Assembly (NCBI GenBank): GCA_003242605.1
Contig: QGUZ01000002.1
Span: 1-60,832, forward strand
DNA: 60,832 nucleotides
Direction of reading: 5' to 3'
DNA from: Actinomycetota bacterium
Lineage (GTDB): Bacteria > Actinomycetota > Actinomycetes > Streptosporangiales > Streptosporangiaceae
Shown here: in pieces, positions 50,036 through 58,572 of the stretch
How the letters are laid out: every line of letters begins with the position of its first letter
How positions within the stretch are numbered: position 1 is the first letter of the stretch
Notes under the pieces: generated by a model
The model's database searches: none
What the model was told of the DNA's origin: nothing
Seen by the model: the letters and a program-made list of their open reading frames with translations, nothing else
Position numbers and translations under genes: made by a program

Positions 50036-51535
50036 GTGTCGACGGAGACGCGACCGGGACGGGCGGGCCTGCGCGGGTGGCTGCGGGCGCACGGGGTGTT
50101 CCTCGTGGCGCTCGCCGCGGGGGCCGGGCTGCGGGCGCTCGCCGTCCTCGGGTACCGGCCCGCGCTGTGGTTCTGGGCCGACTCGTTCGCCTACCTCGGG
50201 GCGGCGATCTACCCCCGCCCGCTGGAGAGCCGTCCGTCGGGCTACTCGCTGCTGCTGTGGCTGATGCGGCCGCTGTCGAGCATCGAGGCGGTCGTGATCG
50301 TGCAGCACCTGCTCGGGCTCGGGCTCGGGGTCTGCGTGTACGCGGTGCTGCGGCGGCGCACCCGGCTGCCGGGATGGGCGGCCACCCTCGCCGCGCTGCC
50401 GGTGCTGCTCGACGCCCACCAGGTGCAGCTCGAGCACCTGATCATGGCGGACCTGCTGTTCACCGTCCTGGTCACGGCAGCGGTGGCGCTGCTGCTGTGG
50501 CGGGAGCGCCCGTCGTGGCGGTTCCCGGTGGTCGCGGCGCTGCTGCTCGCGGCGGCGACGGTCACCCGGACGATCGGGCTGCCGCTGCTCGCGCTCGTGC
50601 TCGGCTGGCTGCTCCTCGCCCGGGCGCGGTGGACCCACCTGGTGGCCGCGGTGGCCGCCGCGGCCCTCGTCGTCGGCGGGTACGCGGCGTGGTTCCGCGC
50701 CGAGTACGGCGAGTTCGCGCTCTCCCGCGGCAACGCGTTCCTGTACGCGCGCACGCTGACGTTCGCCGACTGCGCCGTGATCGAGCTCGACCGGGACACC
50801 CGGCGGCTGTGCCCGGACGAGCCGGTCGCCGAGCGGGAGCCACCCCCGCGCTACATCTGGAGCGGCGACTCCCCGCTCAACCGGGCCGGGCTCGACTCCC
50901 GCACCCGCAACGAGCTCGCCGGGCGGTTCGCCATGCAGGCGATCCGGGCGCAGCCGGTCGACTTCCTCGTCACCGGCCTGACCGACTTCGCGCACATCTT
51001 CACCTGGGAGCGGCGCGTCTACCCGTCGCCGGGCTGGCAGAGCGCCTACACGTTCCCCGAGTCGGTCCGGCCGTTCCCCGACCGGGTCGCCTCGTCGGGG
51101 CGTACCGCCACCGAGCTGACCACCCTCTACCAGGGCGAGAGCGGGCAGACCACGGTGGCCGAGCCGTGGGCGGGCCTGCTGCGCGCCTACCAGACCCAGG
51201 GCTTTCTGCGCGGGCCGCTGCTCGCCGCGATCCTGCTGCTCGGCGCGGCCGGGGTGGTCGTGCCGCGCCGCCGCGCGCGCCGTGCCCCGGGCGTGACCGG
51301 GCCGACCGTGCTGCTGCCCTGGGCGGCCGCGATGGCGCTGCTGCTGGGGCCGCCGCTGATCGCGGCGTTCGACCACCGCTACGTGCTGCCCGCCGTACCG
51401 CTGGCGTGCCTCGCCGGCGGGCTCGCCGCGGCCCGGCTATGGGCGGGTGAACGGCGGGCCGGCCGGGCGGCGCCGTACGTGCAGCCGGATGAGGATCTCG
51501 GCGTCGGGCACGCCCGCCGCGGCGCGTACCCGTGA
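50036..51535 (+). CDS. GT-C-like polytopic membrane protein, unknown substrate
   Basis: A 499-residue membrane protein with about 10 hydrophobic segments. An early loop carries ADSFAYLGAAIYPRPLESRPSG, like the acidic first-loop motif of GT-C-fold glycosyltransferases that use polyprenyl-phosphate sugars. A large extracytoplasmic part (about 235-360) precedes the final two helices. GTG at 50036 follows GGGAGG with a 7-nt spacer. The last 33 codons overlap amaP on the other strand and are non-hydrophobic. Substrate cannot be told; a dolichyl-phosphate-mannose-type transferase is the usual annotation. Confidence 0.72.
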   Translation: MSTETRPGRAGLRGWLRAHGVFLVALAAGAGLRALAVLGYRPALWFWADSFAYLGAAIYPRPLESRPSGYSLLLWLMRPLSSIEAVVIVQHLLGLGLGVCVYAVLRRRTRLPGWAATLAALPVLLDAHQVQLEHLIMADLLFTVLVTAAVALLLWRERPSWRFPVVAALLLAAATVTRTIGLPLLALVLGWLLLARARWTHLVAAVAAAALVVGGYAAWFRAEYGEFALSRGNAFLYARTLTFADCAVIELDRDTRRLCPDEPVAEREPPPRYIWSGDSPLNRAGLDSRTRNELAGRFAMQAIRAQPVDFLVTGLTDFAHIFTWERRVYPSPGWQSAYTFPESVRPFPDRVASSGRTATELTTLYQGESGQTTVAEPWAGLLRAYQTQGFLRGPLLAAILLLGAAGVVVPRRRARRAPGVTGPTVLLPWAAAMALLLGPPLIAAFDHRYVLPAVPLACLAGGLAAARLWAGERRAGRAAPYVQPDEDLGVGHARRGAYP

Positions 51536-51949
51536 CAGGGTGCGCTGGTCGAGGCGGCCGAGCAGGGCGCCGAGGTCGGTCCGCGGGTCGCAGGTGATGC
51601 CCACCCGCAGCCGCCGGTCGCCGACGAGCCGCACCCGCACCGCGCCGACCCCGGTGATGCCCTGCAGGGCGACGCCGAGCGTGGCGATGCCCGCCCCGCA
51701 GCGCACCCCGCGCCGCCCCCACCCGGCCGCGAGCACGAGCCAGCGGGTCGCGGCGAGCGCGAGCAGGAAGCACAGCACGGCCGCCACGGGGACCACCCAC
51801 GGGTGGGCGTAGAGGAACATCTCGGCCCGCGGGTCGACGATCGGGACGGCCGGGTACCGCTCCCGCAGCCAGAGCGCGGCCCCGCCGGCCCCGAGCAACA
51901 CGAGCCCGGCGAGGGCGAGGCCGACCCGGTTCCCCAGGTGCGACCGCAC
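51437..51949 (-). CDS. amaP: AmaP-like membrane anchor protein (alkaline shock response)
   Basis: A 170-residue protein with two membrane helices: VGLALAGLVLLGAGGAALWL (about 8-27) and VVPVAAVLCFLLALAATRWL (50-69). The C-terminal domain has VRVRLVGDRRLRVGITCDP and DLGALLGRLDQRTLSRVRAA, typical of AmaP proteins that anchor Asp23/Gls24 at the membrane. GTG at 51949 starts two bases after the upstream gene's stop and has GGAGAGG. The open frame upstream overlaps the DUF6286 gene and is a shadow. It overlaps the 3' end of the convergent membrane gene by 99 bases. Confidence 0.78.
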   Translation of the reverse strand: MRSHLGNRVGLALAGLVLLGAGGAALWLRERYPAVPIVDPRAEMFLYAHPWVVPVAAVLCFLLALAATRWLVLAAGWGRRGVRCGAGIATLGVALQGITGVGAVRVRLVGDRRLRVGITCDPRTDLGALLGRLDQRTLSRVRAAAGVPDAEILIRLHVRRRPAGPPFTRP

Positions 51950-51951
51950 GG

Positions 51952-52626
51952 TCAGCCTCTCCCCGCCTGCATCCGCAGCACCACCTCGCGGCCGGCCTCC
52001 GCGCCCACCCGCACGAGCGTGTCGCCGACGGCCGCCGCCACCCGGGGCAGCAGCTCGCCGGTACGGCCGGCCGGGGTGCGCACGACCACCTCGACCCGGT
52101 CGGCGCGCACCGCGACCCGCGCCGCGGCGACCCCGTCCACCTCGTGCACCGCCGCGGTGAGCGCGCGGCGCAGGCCGGAGCGGGTCAGGCCGATGGCGAG
52201 CAGCGGGTCGCGGGTGCGCAGCGGGATGAGCCGGGGGCGGCCGGGCGTGAGCGCGTGCACGACGAGCACGACCCCGCCGAGGACGAGCAGGCAGGCGAGC
52301 ACGCCGACGACCGGATCGCCCCACGTGCGCGCGCCGAGCGCGCCGACCCGGTCGAGCGGTCCCCACCGCGGCCGCCCGCCGAGCATGAGCCAGATCAGCT
52401 CGGCCGTCGCAGCCCATCCGGCGACCGAGACGAGCAGCGCGACGACGATCCCGGCGGGGGTGCGGCCCGGCCGCAGCGCGCGCCTGGACGTGCGCGCGCC
52501 GGGCTCGTCCCCGGATGCGGGCGGGTCACCGCGCAAGGGCTCCGGCGCGGCGCCGCGGAGCCGGGTACGCGCCGCCTCCGACCCCCACAGCGGTTCCCGA
52601 TCCCACCGGCCCGAGGACTCCCGCAT
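51952..52626 (-). CDS. DUF6286-type membrane protein
   Basis: A 224-residue protein: a basic disordered N-terminus (about 1-58), TM1 near 59-79 (IVVALLVSVAGWAATAELIW), TM2 near 104-124 (VVGVLACLLVLGGVVLVVHAL), and a small alpha/beta C-terminal domain (ALTAAVHEVDGVAAARVAVR... VEVVVRTPAG) like an Asp23-related fold. In actinomycetes such genes sit between Asp23 genes and amaP. Here Asp23 genes are missing; the upstream neighbour is divergent. ATG at 52626 has only a weak GGGGG site. Confidence 0.7.
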   Translation of the reverse strand: MRESSGRWDREPLWGSEAARTRLRGAAPEPLRGDPPASGDEPGARTSRRALRPGRTPAGIVVALLVSVAGWAATAELIWLMLGGRPRWGPLDRVGALGARTWGDPVVGVLACLLVLGGVVLVVHALTPGRPRLIPLRTRDPLLAIGLTRSGLRRALTAAVHEVDGVAAARVAVRADRVEVVVRTPAGRTGELLPRVAAAVGDTLVRVGAEAGREVVLRMQAGRG

Positions 52627-52834
52627 GGCCGCCCCCGCCTGCCGCCTCGTGCTGCCCGGACTCGTCACACCAGCACAGGTACACGCCCGCGGCCGGGTCG
52701 CGCAGCGCCTTGCCCCACCCCTTGCCGTTTCCGGGACCGCGCCCGGCGGAGACTTTGCGCTCCGGCCGCACGCGCGCAAAGAGAATGCGAGATCACCTCA
52801 TGTAATTTCGGGGCGCCGCTTTTATGCTGCGGAC

Positions 52835-54100
52835 ATGACAGCGCCTTCCGACCTGCCCACCGGCCTGCCCGCGGGCCCGTCGGCGCCCGCCGGGGCGGGC
52901 GGCGAGCCCTCGGCCGGGCTGCGCCGCCGCTACGACCGGGCCACCGCCGATCTGGAGCCGCCGCTGGCGATCGTCGCCCTGGACGCGCTCCGCGCCCACC
53001 CCGCCGCCCTGGGACGGCGGGCCCGCGGCAAGCCGATCCGGGTGGCGAGCAAGTCGGTCCGGTGCCGCGCGGTGCTGGAACGCGTGCTCGCCATGGACGG
53101 CTTCTCCGGGATCCTCGCGTTCACCCTGCCGGAGGCGCTCTGGCTCGCCGGGCACGGCTTCACCGACATCGTCGTGGCCTACCCGACGGCCGACCGGCGG
53201 GCGATCGCGCGGCTCGCGGCCGACCCGGACGCCGCCCGCGAGATCACGCTCATGGTCGACGACCTCGCCCACCTCGACCTCATCGAGTCCGCCGTGCGGG
53301 ACGTGCGGCCCCGCCACGAGCTGCGGCTCTGCCTCGACGTCGACGCGGGCTACCGCGCCTTCGGCGGCCTGCTGCGCGCCGGGGCGCTGCGCTCCCCGGT
53401 GCGCGAGCCCGCGCAGGCGGCCGAGCTCGCCCGGGCGATCGCCGCCCGGCCGGGCATGCGCCTGGTCGGGCTCATGGCGTACGAGGCGCAGATCGCGGGC
53501 GTCGGCGACCGGGTCGGCGGGCCGTACGGGCACGTGCTGCGCTGGGTGCAGCGGCGTTCCCAGCGCGAGCTGGCACTCCGCCGCGCCGCGGTGGTGCGGG
53601 CGGTACGGCGGCACGCCGAGCTGGAGTTCGTCAACGGGGGCGGCACCGGCAGCGTGGAGAAGACCACGCAGGAGGAGGCGGTCACCGAGATCGCCGCCGG
53701 GTCCGGGCTGTTCCACCCGCGGTTGTTCGACTTCTACCGCTCGTTCCGCGGGCGCCCGGCCGCGCTGTTCGCGCTGCCGGTGGTGCGGCGGCCGGGCGGC
53801 GATGTGGTGACCGTGCTCGGCGGCGGCTACGTCGCGTCCGGGCCGCCGGGGGCCGACCGGCTGCCCCAGCCGTACCTGCCGGCCGGGCTGCGCTACAGCC
53901 GGAACGAGGGGGCGGGCGAGGTGCAGACCCCGCTGCTCGGCCGGGCCGCCCGAAAGCTGCGGGTGGGCGACCGGGTGTGGTTCCGCCACGCCAAGGCGGG
54001 CGAGCTGTGCGAGCGGTTCGACGTGCTCCACCTGGTCGAGGGCGACCGCCGGGTGGGCGAGGCCCCGACCTACCGCGGCGAGGGACAGGCCTTCCTCTGA
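52835..54100 (+). CDS. PLP-dependent amino-acid deaminase/aldolase
   Basis: A fold-type III PLP enzyme of 421 residues, related to D-threonine aldolase and D-serine dehydratase. The PLP-binding Lys is probably Lys73 in IRVASKSVRCR; later motifs are LCLDVDAGYRAFGG, GLMAYEAQIAGVGD, NGGGTGSVEKT (phosphate binding), and VWFRHAKAGELCERF with the metal-ligand His/Cys of this family. No ribosome binding site is seen; TATGCT (52823-52828) sits seven bases before the ATG, so the transcript may be leaderless. Physiological substrate unknown. Confidence 0.85.
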   Translation: MTAPSDLPTGLPAGPSAPAGAGGEPSAGLRRRYDRATADLEPPLAIVALDALRAHPAALGRRARGKPIRVASKSVRCRAVLERVLAMDGFSGILAFTLPEALWLAGHGFTDIVVAYPTADRRAIARLAADPDAAREITLMVDDLAHLDLIESAVRDVRPRHELRLCLDVDAGYRAFGGLLRAGALRSPVREPAQAAELARAIAARPGMRLVGLMAYEAQIAGVGDRVGGPYGHVLRWVQRRSQRELALRRAAVVRAVRRHAELEFVNGGGTGSVEKTTQEEAVTEIAAGSGLFHPRLFDFYRSFRGRPAALFALPVVRRPGGDVVTVLGGGYVASGPPGADRLPQPYLPAGLRYSRNEGAGEVQTPLLGRAARKLRVGDRVWFRHAKAGELCERFDVLHLVEGDRRVGEAPTYRGEGQAFL

Positions 54101-54132
54101 TCCCCGCCCCGCGCGCCCGCGGGCGGGGATCA
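54098..54132. terminator. Bidirectional terminator containing both stop codons
   Basis: TGATCCCCGCCC (54098-54109) and GGGCGGGGATCA (54121-54132) form a perfect 12-bp stem with an 11-base loop. The first TGA is the stop of the deaminase gene (plus strand); the TCA at the other end is the stop of the DUF3618 gene (minus strand). One hairpin therefore serves two convergent genes. Confidence 0.8.
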
Positions 54133-54459
54133 GCCGCGGCGGCGGCGACGGCGGCGCAGCAGGACCACGGTCGCGCCGAGCGCCAGCACCACCCCGACGC
54201 CGATGAGCACCGGGCCGAGGTCCGGAGGCGGCTGCCGCCGGTCGTCCTCGGCGCCGTCCACCGGCCGGTACGCGTCCCCGGCGATCAGATCCCCCACGGT
54301 GGCCAGCAGCTGCTCGGCGTTCGCCTTCACCCGGGCGACGCTCCGCTCCGCGACCCGCCGCGGGCTCACCCGGTCCGCGATCGCGTCGATCGTGCGGGCG
54401 AGCTCGGCCCGCGTGCGCTCGATCTCCCGCTCCAGTGCCGCGGGATCGGAGTCCGCCAT
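54130..54459 (-). CDS. DUF3618 domain-containing protein
   Basis: A 109-residue protein with the DUF3618 start (DPAALEREIERTRAELARTIDAIADRVSPRRVAER), an amphipathic middle, and one C-terminal membrane helix (PVLIGVGVVLALGATVVLL) closed by an Arg cluster. The ATG at 54459 follows AAGGGGA. The family is common in actinomycetes, often near phage-holin-like superfamily III proteins; function unknown. Its stop codon is part of the bidirectional hairpin. Confidence 0.85.
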   Translation of the reverse strand: MADSDPAALEREIERTRAELARTIDAIADRVSPRRVAERSVARVKANAEQLLATVGDLIAGDAYRPVDGAEDDRRQPPPDLGPVLIGVGVVLALGATVVLLRRRRRRRG

Positions 54460-54692
54460 GACGATCCCCTTCTCCGTGTTCCTCTGCGGCGCGCGGTCCC
54501 CCGCGCGTCGTCGCTCTGCGCGTCCTGCCCTCGCCCGCGGTCGCGCCGCGCGGCGCCGCCGGCGGCCTGACGGGGAGTGACTCCCCCGCGACGCCGACGT
54601 GATCAGTCTTCCAGGTCCGGGCACCTCATGGCACATCGGCCATGCCGCTAGTCTGGTGTCGGACCCGGCCGGCGGAACGCAGGAGGCACCTC

Positions 54693-55169
54693 GTGACCGA
54701 CATCAGGCTCGCGCCCGGCGATGTGGCGCCGGACTTCACCCTTCCCGACGCTCAGGGGGGCGAGGTATCCCTGCGGTCGTTTCGCGGCAAGCGGGTCATC
54801 CTCTACTTCTACCCCGCCGCGATGACACCCGGCTGCACCAAGCAGGCGTGCGACTTCCGGGACAACCTCGCCGAGCTCACCGACGCCGGGTACGTGGTGC
54901 TCGGCGTGTCGAAGGACACCCCGGAGCGGCTGGCGAGGTTCGCCGAGCGCGACCGGCTCACCTTCCCGCTGCTGTCGGACCCGGACCTGGTGGTGCACAA
55001 GGCCTACGGGGCCTACGGCACGAAGACCATGTACGGCAAGACCACGGTCGGCGTGCTGCGCTCCACCTTCGTGATCAACGCCGACGGCACCATCGACCGG
55101 GCGATGTACAACGTGAAGGCCACCGGTCACGTCGCGCGCCTGAAGAAGGAACTGGGCCTGGCCGGGTGA
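54693..55169 (+). CDS. bcp: Thioredoxin-dependent thiol peroxidase (Bcp/PrxQ)
   Basis: Peroxiredoxin that reduces hydrogen and organic peroxides. The 158-residue product has the PrxQ pattern: GDVAPDFTLPD, VILYFYPAAMTPGCTKQACDF with peroxidatic Cys48 and resolving Cys53, GVSKDTPE, FPLLSDPD, and VLRSTFVINADG. The usual YPK(D/A) before the Cys reads YPAAM, a known variant. GTG at 54693 follows AGGAGG and begins exactly at the family start. Confidence 0.94.
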   Translation: MTDIRLAPGDVAPDFTLPDAQGGEVSLRSFRGKRVILYFYPAAMTPGCTKQACDFRDNLAELTDAGYVVLGVSKDTPERLARFAERDRLTFPLLSDPDLVVHKAYGAYGTKTMYGKTTVGVLRSTFVINADGTIDRAMYNVKATGHVARLKKELGLAG

Positions 55170-55401
55170 GCCCGGCCCGCGCGCTCCGCGGCCGCCCCGC
55201 GCCCGGTAATTCCCAGGTGTCCTAGCGCCGACCCGGACTGTAAGATCGAGGGGACCTGGCCCGTGCCGACGGCCCCCGTGTGGGCCTGTGTGGGACCAGG
55301 GCGACGACCGGCGTCGCGGCCGGGGAGCACCCGTGGTTCGTGCCGCGGCCGTCATCGGCGGCCGGGCGGCGACACACCCAGACGGCTGAGGCCGGCGAGC
55401 A

Positions 55402-55474
55402 GGGGCCGTAGCCCAACGGCAGAGGCACAGTCTTTAGGTGGCTGTAAGTGTGGGTTCGAATCCCACCGGCCCCA
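55402..55474 (+). tRNA. tRNA with anticodon UAG, class I shape
   Basis: A complete 73-nt cloverleaf: acceptor GGGGCCG/CGGCCCC with A73, D-arm GCC...GGC with GG in the loop, anticodon stem CAGTC/GGCTG, loop TTTAGGT (U33, anticodon U34-A35-G36, G37), a 5-nt variable loop, T-stem GTGGG/CCCAC and T-loop TTCGAAT. A15 and U48 fit a Levitt pair. CCA is not encoded. Anticodon UAG reads CUA (Leu), but bacterial tRNA-Leu is class II with a long variable arm, absent here. So the amino acid is uncertain; the D-arm looks more like tRNA-Gln. Confidence 0.85.
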
Positions 55475-55732
55475 CTTACGCACAGTGTGCGAAGTTTGTC
55501 CGAAACGCCACGACACGTCCCCGGGCGGCGAGCCTCTCACCCACTCCCCCAGTCCTCTCGCGGCCTCGCATCCCGACCGGCAGGCCGCCGCCGGCCGCAC
55601 GGCGGGCGCCCGCCGTAGTCCCGGGAGCGCGACGCCGGGATGACCCGCGCCGCCGCGTGCTACCCAGGTCGTACCCCGGAATCGGTCTTCCGGCGTAATT
55701 CCCCTGGTCGGCGGCGTGCATAGGGTTGGACC
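55475..55732. other. Spacer between tRNA and histidine kinase
   Basis: 258 bases with no gene. TAGGGT ends a few bases before the GTG at 55733 and could be a -10 box giving a leaderless kinase transcript. Nothing else stands out. Confidence 0.35.
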
Positions 55733-56923
55733 GTGTTCGGGCGACTGCGTCGGTGGGCGCGGCGGCACCGGAGGGCGGCGAACGCGCTGTGGCCGGCACC
55801 GCTGGTCCTGTTCAGCCTGCTGGGAGTGGTCTACCACGCCCCGTCCGCGGGCTCGGCCTGGCCGTCCGCCGGGACGATCGGGTATCTGCTGCTCTCGGCC
55901 GCGCTGCTGGTCCCGCTGTGGTGGCGCGGGGAGCGGCCGCGCGAGGTCTTCGCCGCGGTGGCCGCGGTCAGCTTCCTGCAGTGGCTCGCCGGGATCGACC
56001 CGATTCCGGCGAACCTGTCCGTCCTGGTGGCGCTGTTCGCGGTGGCCGCGGCCTGCTCCGTCCCGTGGACGATCGCGGCCTGGCTCGTCACCGAGCTGGG
56101 CGTGTGGCTCTCCATGGTCGATTTCGCCGACTGGCCCCAGGCCGCGAGCCTGGAGGGGTTCGTCTCCGCGTCCGGGTTCGTCATCGCCATCGCCATCGCG
56201 GGCGGCTACGTGAACACCCGCCGCCGCTACCTGGAGAGCCTCGAGGAGCGGGCCGAGCGCGCCGAGCGGGAACGCGACCAGCGCGCCGCGATCGCCGCGG
56301 CGGCCGAGCGCGCCCGCATCGCGCGCGAGCTCCACGACGTGGTCGCGCACAATGTCAGCGTGATGGTGGTGCAGGCCGACGGCGCGGCGTTCGCGATCGA
56401 CGGCGATCCCGAGCAGGCGAAGAAGGCGGTCCAGGAGATCTCCGCCACCGGCCGGCGCGCCCTCGCCGAGATGCGGCGGCTCGTCGGCGTGCTGCGCGCG
56501 GACGACCCGGCGGCCGAGGAGTACGCGCCCCAGCCGGGCCTGGCGCAGCTCACGGACCTGATCGCGAAGGTGCGCGCCTCCGGGCTGCCGGTGGAGCTGT
56601 CGGTCACCGGCACGCCGGGCGGCCTGTCCGAGGGCGAGCAGCTCGTGATCTACCGGGTGGTGCAGGAGGCGCTCACCAACGTGCTCAAGCACGCGGGCCC
56701 GCGGGCGACCGCGCGGGTCGAGGTGGAGTTCCACCCGGCCGAGGTGGTGCTGCGGGTCACCGACGACGGCCGCGGCGCGGCGGCCCCGCCCGGGGACGGC
56801 GGCCACGGGCTGATCGGCATGCGGGAGCGGGTCGCGGTGTACGGCGGGGCCGTGGAGGCCGGCCCGCGCCGGGGAGGAGGCTTCCAGGTGACGGCACGGC
56901 TGCCGGTGGGCAGGGCGGCATGA
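55733..56923 (+). CDS. NarL-family sensor histidine kinase
   Basis: A 396-residue kinase. Four or five hydrophobic segments fill residues 20-160 (for example IGYLLLSAALLVPLWW and VSASGFVIAIAIAGGYV), then a coiled linker, the HisKA_3 box ERARIARELHDVVAHNVSVM with phospho-acceptor His201, and an HATPase domain with N-box VVQEALTNVLKHAG, DDGRGA and GLIGMRERV. GTG at 55733 lacks a ribosome binding site. It overlaps the response regulator by four bases. Such pairs next to MacB-type ABC transporters often sense peptides or envelope stress. Confidence 0.92.
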   Translation: MFGRLRRWARRHRRAANALWPAPLVLFSLLGVVYHAPSAGSAWPSAGTIGYLLLSAALLVPLWWRGERPREVFAAVAAVSFLQWLAGIDPIPANLSVLVALFAVAAACSVPWTIAAWLVTELGVWLSMVDFADWPQAASLEGFVSASGFVIAIAIAGGYVNTRRRYLESLEERAERAERERDQRAAIAAAAERARIARELHDVVAHNVSVMVVQADGAAFAIDGDPEQAKKAVQEISATGRRALAEMRRLVGVLRADDPAAEEYAPQPGLAQLTDLIAKVRASGLPVELSVTGTPGGLSEGEQLVIYRVVQEALTNVLKHAGPRATARVEVEFHPAEVVLRVTDDGRGAAAPPGDGGHGLIGMRERVAVYGGAVEAGPRRGGGFQVTARLPVGRAA

Positions 56924-57609
56924 CGATCCGGGTGCTGCTCGTCGACGACCAGGAGCTGGTGCGGGCCGGGTTCCGCATGGTGCTGTCGGCCCAGCCGGAC
57001 ATCGAGGTGGTCGGCGAGGCCGGGGACGGCGCCGCCGCGGTCGAGGCGCTGCGCACGGTGGCCGCCGACGTCGTGCTCATGGACGTGCGGATGCCGGGCA
57101 TGGACGGCGTCGAGGCCACCCGGCGGATCTGCGCACGGCGGCCGGCCGGGGACGGCCCCGGGCCGCGGGTGCTCATCCTCACCACCTTCGACCTCGACGA
57201 GTACGCGTTCGCGGCGCTCCGCGCGGGCGCGTCCGGCTTCCTGCTCAAGGACGTGCCGCCGGGCGACCTGGTGAGCGCGATCCGCGCGGTGCACGCCGGG
57301 GACGCGGTGGTGGCACCGAGCACCACCCGGCGGCTGCTCGACCGCTTCGCCGTACACCTGCCGCCGGGCGACGGCACCGAGCCCGAGCGGCTGGGGCTGC
57401 TCACCGCGCGGGAGCGCGAGGTGCTCGTGCTCGTCGCCCGCGGGCTGTCGAACGCCGAGATCGCCGACCGGCTCACCCTCGCCGAGGCGACCGTGAAGAC
57501 CCACCTCGGGCGCATCCTGGCGAAGCTGGGCCTGCGCGACCGGGCCCAGGCGGTGGTCTACGCCTACGAGAGCGGCCTCGTCGCACCGCAGGGTCGGCCG
57601 AAAGGCTGA
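56920..57609 (+). CDS. NarL/LuxR-type response regulator
   Basis: A 229-residue regulator: receiver domain with acidic pocket VDDQ, phospho-acceptor Asp55 (VVLMDVRMPGMDG), Thr in ILTTFD and Lys in GFLLKD; then a LuxR helix-turn-helix (LTAREREVLVLVARGLSNAE, LAEATVKTHLGRILAKLG). ATG at 56920 overlaps the kinase stop (ATGA). Likely targets are the ABC genes 190 nt downstream, by position. Confidence 0.94.
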   Translation: MTIRVLLVDDQELVRAGFRMVLSAQPDIEVVGEAGDGAAAVEALRTVAADVVLMDVRMPGMDGVEATRRICARRPAGDGPGPRVLILTTFDLDEYAFAALRAGASGFLLKDVPPGDLVSAIRAVHAGDAVVAPSTTRRLLDRFAVHLPPGDGTEPERLGLLTAREREVLVLVARGLSNAEIADRLTLAEATVKTHLGRILAKLGLRDRAQAVVYAYESGLVAPQGRPKG

Positions 57610-57798
57610 CCCGCGGCTACGTCCGAGGTCGCACGTCGCCGCCGCGGTGGTCCGCCCGGCGCAGCCGAACTCCGGCCGCGCGGCCGATGGGAGGGGCCCC
57701 TGTCCGTCCCTAGCGTGGTGCGCACGTAAAGACGCGCATGACCGCGCCGCCCGCCGTACCTCGGGGGCCGGGCGGACGGAGGACTTTCGGAGGCCCAC

Positions 57799-58569
57799 AT
57801 GACCATCACCGGAGCCGGACAGCGGCTCACGGAACACGTCCAGGAGCGCCCCGCCGTCACCGCGAAAGGGCTCGTCAAGGTGTACGGCAGCGGCGCCGCG
57901 GCCGTGCACGCGCTGCGCGGCGTGGACGTCGCCTTCGCCGCCGGGCGGTTCACCGCGATCATGGGACCGTCGGGGTCGGGCAAGTCGACGCTGATGCACT
58001 GCCTCGCCGGGCTCGACACGGTCACCGAGGGCCAGGTGTTCATCGGCGACACCGAGATCACCCGGCTGAACGACCGGGAGCTCACCCGGCTGCGCCGGGA
58101 GCGCATCGGGTTCGTGTTCCAGGCGTTCAACCTGCTCCCGACCCTCACCGCCGAGGAGAACATCCTGCTGCCGCTCAACATCGCCGGGCGGCAGCCGGAC
58201 CGGGACCTGTTCGACCTCGTCGTCGACACCGTCGGGCTGCGGGAGCGGCTCCGCCACCGGCCCGGCGAGCTCTCCGGCGGCCAGCAGCAGCGGGTCGCGG
58301 TGGCCCGCGCGCTCATCACCAAGCCGCACGTGATCTTCGCCGACGAGCCGACCGGGAACCTCGACTCGCGCAGCGGCCAGGAGGTGCTGTCGTTCCTGCG
58401 CAGCTCGGTGCGGGAGCTCGGGCAGACCATCGTCATGGTCACCCACGACCCGGTCGCCGCGTCCTACGCCGACCGGGTGGTGTTCCTCCGCGACGGCCGG
58501 CTCGTCACCGAGCTGCAGCGGCCGACCGCGCAGTCCGTGCTCGACACGCTCGTGAAGCTGGAGGGCTGA
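57799..58569 (+). CDS. ABC transporter ATP-binding protein, MacB/LolD type
   Basis: ATPase of 256 residues: Walker A GPSGSGKST (56-64), Q-loop VFQAFNLLP, signature LSGGQQQRVAVARAL, Walker B VIFADEPTGNLDS and switch VTHD. The ...FNLLPTLTAEENILLPL region is typical of exporters paired with FtsX-like permeases. An N-terminal extension of about 18 residues precedes the domain. It is followed after three bases by the permease gene. Confidence 0.94.
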   Translation: MTITGAGQRLTEHVQERPAVTAKGLVKVYGSGAAAVHALRGVDVAFAAGRFTAIMGPSGSGKSTLMHCLAGLDTVTEGQVFIGDTEITRLNDRELTRLRRERIGFVFQAFNLLPTLTAEENILLPLNIAGRQPDRDLFDLVVDTVGLRERLRHRPGELSGGQQQRVAVARALITKPHVIFADEPTGNLDSRSGQEVLSFLRSSVRELGQTIVMVTHDPVAASYADRVVFLRDGRLVTELQRPTAQSVLDTLVKLEG

Positions 58570-58572
58570 GCG

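Noticed and set aside
55402..55474. Calling the tRNA simply tRNA-Leu(UAG)
   Set aside because: The variable loop is only five bases; bacterial tRNA-Leu needs a long variable arm, so identity is left open.
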